The position numbers were made by a program, and so were the translations under genes. Below the pieces are notes generated by a model that was given only the letters and a program-made list of their open reading frames with translations, was not told where the DNA came from and did not search any database. Positions 14,641 to 21,320 of a stretch of DNA of 29,879 bases are shown here, piece after piece. Numbering within the stretch: position 1 is the first letter of the stretch; each line of letters starts with the position of its first letter. Source of the DNA: CAZHGD01 sp964531735 (GTDB lineage Bacteria; Armatimonadota; UBA10988); NCBI GenBank assembly GCA_964531735.1, contig CAZHGD010000088.1, forward strand, positions 1-29,879, in the 5' to 3' direction.

Positions 14641-17600
14641 CGTTCGGTCTCCCAGTAAGCCGTCAACAGCTCCTGGAGCAGTTCTCGAAACGCCAGCGTC
14701 TCGAACTCCTCCGAGCCGACCAACTCGAACCAGATCTCGTCGTCCTGGCCGCGGTGTTTGACCTGCACGCGCGACCCGGACCGCTCCGGCGGCGGTGTCA
14801 TCGCCGACCACGGCGTCAGACTGGCCCGCCGCCGCAGCTCCACCTCACCGAAGCGATGCGGTGCCGTCCGCACGATCAGGCGCAGCCCCTCGGGCCGGCT
14901 GGTCCGCACTCGCGCCCACCAGCGCCGGCCGCCGGTCGGCGTCAACGCCACGTGCTCACGGTTTCGCCAATCCGGTTGCCCGACCTTCTCATCAGTCTGC
15001 GTCAGAATCGCCAGCAGCGCCGTCAGATCATCGCCGCGCCACTTGGCCTCGGTGCGATGGCTGAAGGCCAACTGCAGCCGGTGCCAGCGCTCGTCCGGAT
15101 CGTCAATCAGCTCGGCCGTCGCCTCGCTCGCCACGTGCACCACTTCACGCTCGGCATCGAGCACTTGCCGCAGCACCGCGCCGGTGTGCGAGCCCGCCTC
15201 CGCGGCGACCATCTCGGGCGTGCCCGTGGCCACGATCTCGCCGCCTCCCTCGCCGCCCTCCGGCCCCAGGTCGATCACCTGGTCGGCGTGCTTGATGACC
15301 TCCAGGTTGTGCTCGATGACGATGACGGTGTTGCCCTCGTCGACCAACCGGTCCAGCACCTCCAGCAGCCGCGCGATGTCCTCGAAGTGCAGCCCGGTGG
15401 TCGGCTCATCCAGCAGATAGAGCGTGCGGCCCGTGCTCGGCCGCGACAGCTCCTTGGCCAGCTTGACCCGCTGGGCCTCGCCGCCCGACAGCGTCAACGC
15501 GCTCTGGCCGAGCGTCAGGTAGTCCAGGCCGACGTCGGACAGGGTCTGTAGCGGCCGCCGCACCATCGGCACCGCCTGGAAATGCGCCAGCGCCTGCGCC
15601 ACCGTCATCTCCAGCACGTCGGCAATCGACTGGTCCTTGTAGCGGACCTGCAGCGTCTCATGGTTGTAGCGCTTGCCCTCACACTCCTCGCAGGGCACCC
15701 AGACGTCAGCCAGGAAGTGCATCTCGATGCGCCGGGAGCCCAGGCCCCAGCAGCTCTCACACCGGCCGCCCGGCCGGTTGAAGCTGAAGCGCGCCAGGTC
15801 GTAGCCGCGCGCGCGGCTCTCGGGCAGCGTCGCGAACAACTCTCTGATGGCATCGAAGACGCCCACATAGCTCGCCGGGTTACTCCGCGGATTGTCTCCG
15901 ATCGGGTGCTGGTCGATGCTGATCACCTTGTCCAGGTACAGCAGGCCGTCAATCCGCTCATGCCGGCCGACGGTCACCTCGGCCCGGTGCAGCTCTCGCG
16001 CCAAGGCCGGGTAGAGCACCTCGTTGACGAGCGAGGACTTGCCGCTGCCGCTGACCCCCGTGACCACCGTCAACGTGGCCAGCGGGAAGTGCGCGTCGAT
16101 GCCCTTGAGGTTGTGATGCCGCGCGCCGATCACGCTCAACGTGCGACCGTTGCCCAGTCGCCGCGTGCCTCGCGTCGGGATGGACTTGCGGCCGGACAGG
16201 TAGCGGCCGGTCAACGAGGCATCGTCGGCGCAGATGGCCGCCGGCGTGCCGGCCGCCACGATCTGGCCACCGTTGGCACCGGCGCCGGGACCGAAGTCGA
16301 GGACGTGGTCGCCACTGCGGATCGCGTCGGGATCGTGCTCGACCATCAGCACGGTGTTGCCCAGGTCGCGCAGGTTGCGCAGCGCTTGCAGCAGCCGCGC
16401 GTTGTCGCGTTGGTGCAGACCGATGGTCGGCTCGTCGAGGATGTAGAGCACGCCGGTGAGGCCACTGCCGATCTGGCCGGCCAGCCGGATGCGCTGGGCT
16501 TCACCGCCGCTCAACGTGCCACTGGCGCGCCCGAGGGACAGATAGCCCAGACCGACGTCGGTCAGGAACCCGAGCCGGCGGCGGATCTCGCGCAAGGGCT
16601 CGGCGGCAATCTGCGCTTCGCGCGCCGACAGGTCGAACCCGTCGAAGAACGACCGGGCCTCGGTCAGCGAGCGTTCGCCCAGTTCGTGCAGGTCCAGTGC
16701 GCGGAATCGGACGGCGGCGGACTCGGGCCGGAGCCGGCCACCGTGGCAGTCCTGACACGGCACATCGCGGCGGAGCGGCGCGATGTCGTCGCGGTGGTGC
16801 CCGTGCTCGTACAACTCGCCAAGGGCCGGAATCAGGCCCGCGTAGGTGACCGTCGTCGCCGCGCCACCATCGCTGGTGAACGGCACCACCGCATCGCTGC
16901 CCCAGAGCAGCACCTCGAGGTCACTGCGCGGCCAATCGCGCAGCGGCACCGTGGCCTGCCAGCCCATCTGCTCGCCGACCGCCTCCAGTGCCACGCGGAA
17001 CGGCCGCCGGCGCAGCAGCAGCGACAGCACCGGCACCGCGCCCCCGCGGAGTGTGGCGGCCGGGTCGGCGATGACCAGCGCCGGATCGACGCCGAACCCA
17101 TAGCCGAGTCCCTCGCACCGCTCGCACCAGCCCAGCGGCGAGTTGAAGCTGAAGCTCTGCGGCGTCAGCTCCTCGTACGCGCGGCCGCATCCGCTGCACG
17201 TCCAGCGGCGGCTGAACAGGATGTCGCCCGGCCGGACGCCGCTGGCTTCCTGGCCCGGCAGGACCTCGACGATCATCTGCCCGTCGCCGCGCTCCAGCGC
17301 CAGGTCCACGGCTTGGGCCGTGCGCGACCGCCGCTCCGGACGCACGATCAGCCGGTCGACGACCACCTCGACGCGGTGCCGACGGCGACGGTCCAGAGTC
17401 GGCACGCTGTCCAGTTCCGCCACCTCGCCGTTGAGGCGCACGCGCACGAAGCCGTCGCGCCGCAACCGCGCGAACGCCTCGTCGTAGGTCTCGTTCCGTC
17501 CGAGCGCCAGCGGCGCCAACAGGTTCAGGCGCGTGCCCACCGGCAACGCCTGGATGCGGTCGGTCATCTCATCGGCCGTCTGCCGGCCGACCCGCTCACC

Positions 17601-20600
17601 GCAGTCGATGCAGTGCCGCACGCCGAGGCGGGCCCAGAGCAGCCGCAGGTAGTCGTGGACCTCGGTCACCGTGCCGACGGTGCTGCGCGGGTTGCGGCTG
17701 CCGGGCCGCTGCTCGATGCTGATGGCCGGCGACAGGCCCGAGACGAAGTCGACCGGCGGTTTCTCCAACTGGTGGATGAACTGCCGGGCATAGGCCGACA
17801 GGCTCTCCACGTAGCGGCGTTGGCCTTCGGCGTAGATGGTGTCCAGCGCCAGTGAGGTCTTCCCGCTGCCGCTCGGGCCGGTCAGCACGGTGAGCTGGCC
17901 GCGCGGGATCACCGCGTCGATGTTCTTCAGGTTGTGGGCGCGCGCGCCCTTCACCACCACCGCTTCGATCGGCGCCCACGGTGACGGCCGGTCGGCGGCC
18001 ACGGACTCCGCGGCGCCGGGCGCCGACGGCGCCTCGCCGACACCCAGCAGCGGCCGCAGGTAGCGTCCGGTGTGGCTGGCGGCCACCGCCGCGACCTCCT
18101 CCGGCGTGCCGCAGGCCACCACCTGCCCGCCCTCGGCGCCGCCCTCCGGACCCAGGTCGATCAGGTAGTCGGCGGTCTTGATCACGTCGAGCTGGTGCTC
18201 GATGACCACCACGGTGTTGCCTTCGGAGACCAGCCGGCCGAGCACGTCGAGCAGCTTGCGGACGTCCTCGAAATGCAGACCCGTCGTCGGCTCGTCCAGG
18301 AGGTAGAGCGTGCGACCGGTGCTGCGCCGCGCCAACTCGCGCGACAGCTTGATGCGCTGCGCTTCGCCGCCCGAGAGCGTCGGCGCCGGCTGGCCGAGCT
18401 GGATGTAGTCCAGTCCGACGTCGTGAACAGTCTGCAGCACCCGTCGAATCGCCGGCAGGTCGGCGAAGTGCTCCAGCGCCTCGGCCACGCTCATCCGCAG
18501 GATGTCGGCGATGCTGGCGCCCTTGAACCGCACCTGCAGCGTGTCCTGCTTGAACCGCGCGCCGGCGCAGACGTCGCACTCGACCCAGACATCGTCGAGG
18601 AAGTCCATCTCGATGCGCTGGTAGCCCAGGCCCTCGCAGGCTTCGCAGCGCCCGGCGGCCACGTTGAAGCTGAAGTGGCCTGGCCCGAACCCGCGCAGCA
18701 GCGCCTCGGGCAGCTTCGCGAACAACTGCCGGATCGGGTCCAGTGCCTTGGTGTAGGTGGCCGGGTTCGACCGCGGCGTGCGACCAATCGGCGACTGGTC
18801 AATCGCGATCACCTTGTCCAGGTGCTCCAGCCCGTCAATGCGCGTGTGCTGGCCCGGCTGGGTCTCGGCGCCGTTCAGGTCGCGGGCCAGCGCCGGATAG
18901 AGTATGTCGTTGATCAGCGACGACTTGCCCGACCCGCTGACACCGGTGACGCACACCAGGGCGCCGAGCGGGAAACTGACGTCGATGCCGTGCAGGTTGT
19001 TGTGCGCGGCGCCGACCACGGTCAGGCGCCGGTCCGGCTCGACCACGCGGCGTTCGGTGGGCACGGCGATGGCGCGCCGCCCGGACAGGTAGTCGGCGGT
19101 CAGCCCCGCACCGGCGGCCACCTCGTCGGCCGGACCGGCCGCTACCACCTGACCGCCCAGACGGCCTGGCCCCGGTCCGATGTCGACCAGCACGTCGGCC
19201 TCGCGCATGGTCTCTTCGTCGTGCTCGACCACGATCACGGTGTTGCCCAGGTCGCGCAGGCGCCGGAGCGTGCTCAGCAAGTGCCGGTTGTCACGCTGGT
19301 GCAGCCCGATGCTCGGCTCGTCGAGCACATAGGTGACCCCGACCAGGCCGGCCCCGATCTGGCTGGCCAGGCGGATGCGTTGGCCCTCACCACCCGACAG
19401 CGACGGCGCGGCGCGGTCGAGCGACAGGTAGTGCAGGCCGACGTTCAGCAGGAAGTTGAGGCGCCCGCGGATCTCTTTCAGCAGGTCGGTACCGATCACC
19501 GCCTGCTGGCCGACGAGCTGCGCGGCGTCGAAGAAGTCGGCCGCGCCGGCGATGGTCAGGTGGCAGACCTCGCCGAGGTTGAGGCGCTCGAAGCGCACCT
19601 TGAGCGCCTCCGGGTTGAGGCGGTAGCCGTCGCACTCGGGGCAGGGCACCAGCCGCACGAACCGGTGCAGGTGATGATCGTCCTCGGCCAGCTTGTGCTC
19701 GACCTCGCCCTCGCGGTACTCGAAGGTGCTCATCAGACCATCGTAGCGCTGGCGGTAGTGGTACTCCTGGCCGCGGTGGCTGCGGTAGGTGAAGTCCACC
19801 ATCTCGCCGGAGCCATAGAGCACCACCTCGCGCTGCTCGGCGGACAGTGCCGCCCAAGGCTGGTCACAGGTGAACCCGAAGTGGTTCGCCAGGCCGGCCA
19901 GCAGGTGCTTCAGCCGCAGCGTGTTCGGGCGGCCCCAAGGCGCGACGGCGCCCTGGTTGAGCGACAGTCGCGCGTCGGGCACGACCAGCGCCTCATCGAG
20001 CATCGCCTTGGTGCCCAGACCGTGGCACAGCCGGCACATGCCCTGCAGGCTGTTGAAGCTGAACAACTGCGGTGACGGCTCGGCGTAGCTGGTGCCGCAG
20101 ACCGGACAGGACAGCGTGCGCGAGAAGAAGATGTCCTCGGCTGCGTCGTCGTGGTCGGGCGCGACCACGTTGACCACCAAGGTGCCCTCGCCATGCCGCA
20201 GGGCCAGTTCGACGCTGTCGGCCAGGCGGGTGGCGACCTCGGGCTTGACCACCAGTCGGTCGATGACGATCTCGATGTCGTGACGCCGCTGCCGATCGAG
20301 TTCGATAGGCCGACTGAGATCGAGCACCTCGCCATTGACCCGCACACGCACGAAGCCAGCCTTGCGAGCCTCTTCGAACACGTCGCGGAACTCGCCGCGG
20401 CGCTGCCGGGCCACCGGCGCCAGAAGCTGGATACGCGAGCGCTCGGGCAGCGCCAGAATGCGCTCGGTGATCTCACTGCTGGACTGCCGCCCCACCGGCC
20501 GGCCGCAGCACTCGATGCACCCGAGCCGCGCGAAGAAGACGCGCAGGTAGTCGTAGATCTCGGTCACCGTGGCGACCGTGCTGCGCGGGTTGGAATCGGT

Positions 20601-20873
20601 CGACTTCTGCTGGATCGCGATGGCCGGCGACAGGCCCTCGATGCGATCCACCTCGGGCCGCCGCAACTGCCCGGCGTACTGCCGCGCCGAGGTACTCAGG
20701 CTCTCGACGTAGCGGCGCTGCCCTTCGGCGTAGATCGTGTCGAACGCCAACGACGACTTGCCCGAGCCCGAGACGCCGGTGAACACGATCAGCCGGTCGC
20801 GCGGCAACTCCAGGTTGACCCCTTGCAGGTTGTGCTCGCGAGCGCCGTAGACCTTGATGCGGCTGTTGTCCAT
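14637..20873 (-). CDS. uvrA: Tandem-fused UvrA (two full UvrA units), excinuclease ABC subunit A
   Basis: A 2078-residue protein, about twice the usual 940. UvrA detects DNA damage, loads UvrB and belongs to the ABC ATPase superfamily. Unit 1 spans about 1-950 and unit 2 about 975-1890, joined by an Ala/Pro-rich linker ('GVGEAPSAPGAAESVAADRP'). Four Walker A motifs are intact: GVSGSGKSS at 33-41 and near 641, GPSGSGKTS near 996, GVSGSGKSS near 1604. So are four LSGGE(A/G)QR signatures and four Walker B motifs (two LDEPSIGL/LDEPTIGL, two LDEPTTGL). All four zinc modules keep their cysteines (CPVC/CRLC, CEAC/CDVC, CSGC/CERC, CESC/CEEC). A C-terminal extension of about 180 residues has no counterpart in ordinary UvrA. 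Similar double UvrA proteins are known in Chlamydiae. The gene heads an operon of exported proteins and has a probable SOS box in its promoter. Confidence 0.93.
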   Translation of the reverse strand: MDNSRIKVYGAREHNLQGVNLELPRDRLIVFTGVSGSGKSSLAFDTIYAEGQRRYVESLSTSARQYAGQLRRPEVDRIEGLSPAIAIQQKSTDSNPRSTVATVTEIYDYLRVFFARLGCIECCGRPVGRQSSSEITERILALPERSRIQLLAPVARQRRGEFRDVFEEARKAGFVRVRVNGEVLDLSRPIELDRQRRHDIEIVIDRLVVKPEVATRLADSVELALRHGEGTLVVNVVAPDHDDAAEDIFFSRTLSCPVCGTSYAEPSPQLFSFNSLQGMCRLCHGLGTKAMLDEALVVPDARLSLNQGAVAPWGRPNTLRLKHLLAGLANHFGFTCDQPWAALSAEQREVVLYGSGEMVDFTYRSHRGQEYHYRQRYDGLMSTFEYREGEVEHKLAEDDHHLHRFVRLVPCPECDGYRLNPEALKVRFERLNLGEVCHLTIAGAADFFDAAQLVGQQAVIGTDLLKEIRGRLNFLLNVGLHYLSLDRAAPSLSGGEGQRIRLASQIGAGLVGVTYVLDEPSIGLHQRDNRHLLSTLRRLRDLGNTVIVVEHDEETMREADVLVDIGPGPGRLGGQVVAAGPADEVAAGAGLTADYLSGRRAIAVPTERRVVEPDRRLTVVGAAHNNLHGIDVSFPLGALVCVTGVSGSGKSSLINDILYPALARDLNGAETQPGQHTRIDGLEHLDKVIAIDQSPIGRTPRSNPATYTKALDPIRQLFAKLPEALLRGFGPGHFSFNVAAGRCEACEGLGYQRIEMDFLDDVWVECDVCAGARFKQDTLQVRFKGASIADILRMSVAEALEHFADLPAIRRVLQTVHDVGLDYIQLGQPAPTLSGGEAQRIKLSRELARRSTGRTLYLLDEPTTGLHFEDVRKLLDVLGRLVSEGNTVVVIEHQLDVIKTADYLIDLGPEGGAEGGQVVACGTPEEVAAVAASHTGRYLRPLLGVGEAPSAPGAAESVAADRPSPWAPIEAVVVKGARAHNLKNIDAVIPRGQLTVLTGPSGSGKTSLALDTIYAEGQRRYVESLSAYARQFIHQLEKPPVDFVSGLSPAISIEQRPGSRNPRSTVGTVTEVHDYLRLLWARLGVRHCIDCGERVGRQTADEMTDRIQALPVGTRLNLLAPLALGRNETYDEAFARLRRDGFVRVRLNGEVAELDSVPTLDRRRRHRVEVVVDRLIVRPERRSRTAQAVDLALERGDGQMIVEVLPGQEASGVRPGDILFSRRWTCSGCGRAYEELTPQSFSFNSPLGWCERCEGLGYGFGVDPALVIADPAATLRGGAVPVLSLLLRRRPFRVALEAVGEQMGWQATVPLRDWPRSDLEVLLWGSDAVVPFTSDGGAATTVTYAGLIPALGELYEHGHHRDDIAPLRRDVPCQDCHGGRLRPESAAVRFRALDLHELGERSLTEARSFFDGFDLSAREAQIAAEPLREIRRRLGFLTDVGLGYLSLGRASGTLSGGEAQRIRLAGQIGSGLTGVLYILDEPTIGLHQRDNARLLQALRNLRDLGNTVLMVEHDPDAIRSGDHVLDFGPGAGANGGQIVAAGTPAAICADDASLTGRYLSGRKSIPTRGTRRLGNGRTLSVIGARHHNLKGIDAHFPLATLTVVTGVSGSGKSSLVNEVLYPALARELHRAEVTVGRHERIDGLLYLDKVISIDQHPIGDNPRSNPASYVGVFDAIRELFATLPESRARGYDLARFSFNRPGGRCESCWGLGSRRIEMHFLADVWVPCEECEGKRYNHETLQVRYKDQSIADVLEMTVAQALAHFQAVPMVRRPLQTLSDVGLDYLTLGQSALTLSGGEAQRVKLAKELSRPSTGRTLYLLDEPTTGLHFEDIARLLEVLDRLVDEGNTVIVIEHNLEVIKHADQVIDLGPEGGEGGGEIVATGTPEMVAAEAGSHTGAVLRQVLDAEREVVHVASEATAELIDDPDERWHRLQLAFSHRTEAKWRGDDLTALLAILTQTDEKVGQPDWRNREHVALTPTGGRRWWARVRTSRPEGLRLIVRTAPHRFGEVELRRRASLTPWSAMTPPPERSGSRVQVKHRGQDDEIWFELVGSEEFETLAFRELLQELLTAYWETER

Positions 20874-20907
20874 CGTATCCCTGATGCGCGCGACCGGGCG
20901 CCGGCAA

Positions 20908-20921
20908 CAAACTAACGTTCG
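20908..20921 (-). promoter_or_regulatory. Probable LexA/DinR-type SOS box in uvrA promoter
   Basis: On the minus strand the sequence is CGAACGTTAGTTTG. It matches the Gram-positive-type LexA operator CGAAC-N4-GTTCG except for T in place of C in the right half (GTTTG). It overlaps the -10 box and the spacer, where a bound repressor would block RNA polymerase. uvrA is a classic SOS gene, which makes the match meaningful. Confidence 0.6.
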
Positions 20922-20937
20922 CTGACGATGCTGTCAA
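20909..20937 (-). promoter_or_regulatory. uvrA promoter (-35 TTGACA, -10 TAGTTT)
   Basis: Read on the minus strand, a perfect TTGACA (20937-20932) is followed after 17 bases by TAGTTT (20914-20909). Transcription would start near 20902, giving a leader of about 29 bases before the uvrA ATG at 20873, with AGGGAT as a modest ribosome site. The -10 is weak, but the -35 and the spacing are ideal. Confidence 0.6.
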
Positions 20938-21308
20938 GCCGGAGGGTGGCGGGCAGCGGCTGCTGATCCTCGCCAGACTGATGGCATTCTGGTGCCGAGT
21001 ACCAGACCACACTGGCCCTGATCCGGACCGCGAGCTTGCCCGGCGCAGGCGCGTGGCGCCGCATCGAGAGGCCACCGCCGGACCACCACTGGCCTGCGGC
21101 CCGTCGGTACGCGGCGTTTGCGCTACTTGGGGCAGGCTCGGGTCTGGTCAAGGGCGAGCGCGGTACGGGCCTGGACTGGCACCATCCGCGTCCGCGCCGC
21201 GGCCCGAACCAGTTGTCTCGCCACCGGCAGCCAGGCGCGCGACCGGCGGCGCGGCGCGCCCCTGGGGTTGACGGCAACCGGGCCGTTCCGCTCAACGCGG
21301 CGCGCAGG
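20938..21308. other. Intergenic region between divergent uvrA and GH172 genes
   Basis: About 370 bases lie between the uvrA promoter and the -10 box of the next gene. Open frames cross it, but none has a ribosome site and recognisable protein character. I see short imperfect inverted sequences (for example CTGGTGCCGAGTACCAG near 20989-21005) but no convincing RNA gene, repeat or second promoter. Confidence 0.4.
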
Positions 21309-21314
21309 TACAAT
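21309..21314 (+). promoter_or_regulatory. -10 box abutting the GH172 start (possible leaderless mRNA)
   Basis: TACAAT (five of six consensus bases) lies six bases before the ATG at 21321, so transcription would begin at or beside the start codon. No Shine-Dalgarno sequence precedes that ATG, which fits a leaderless message. A -35 hexamer at normal spacing is not evident; TTGACG at 21268 is too far away. Confidence 0.4.
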
Positions 21315-21320
21315 GCCGGC

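Noticed and set aside
14641..14811. A 57-residue N-terminal extension of the first exported paralogue, starting inside uvrA
   Set aside because: It would bury the signal peptide, and the GTG at 14640 has a good ribosome site and the typical four-base overlap.
15582..20075. Long plus-strand frames opposite uvrA (15582-17855 and 18072-20075)
   Set aside because: They are low-complexity Arg/Gln/His-rich translations antisense to highly conserved UvrA motifs, so they are shadows of the codon bias.
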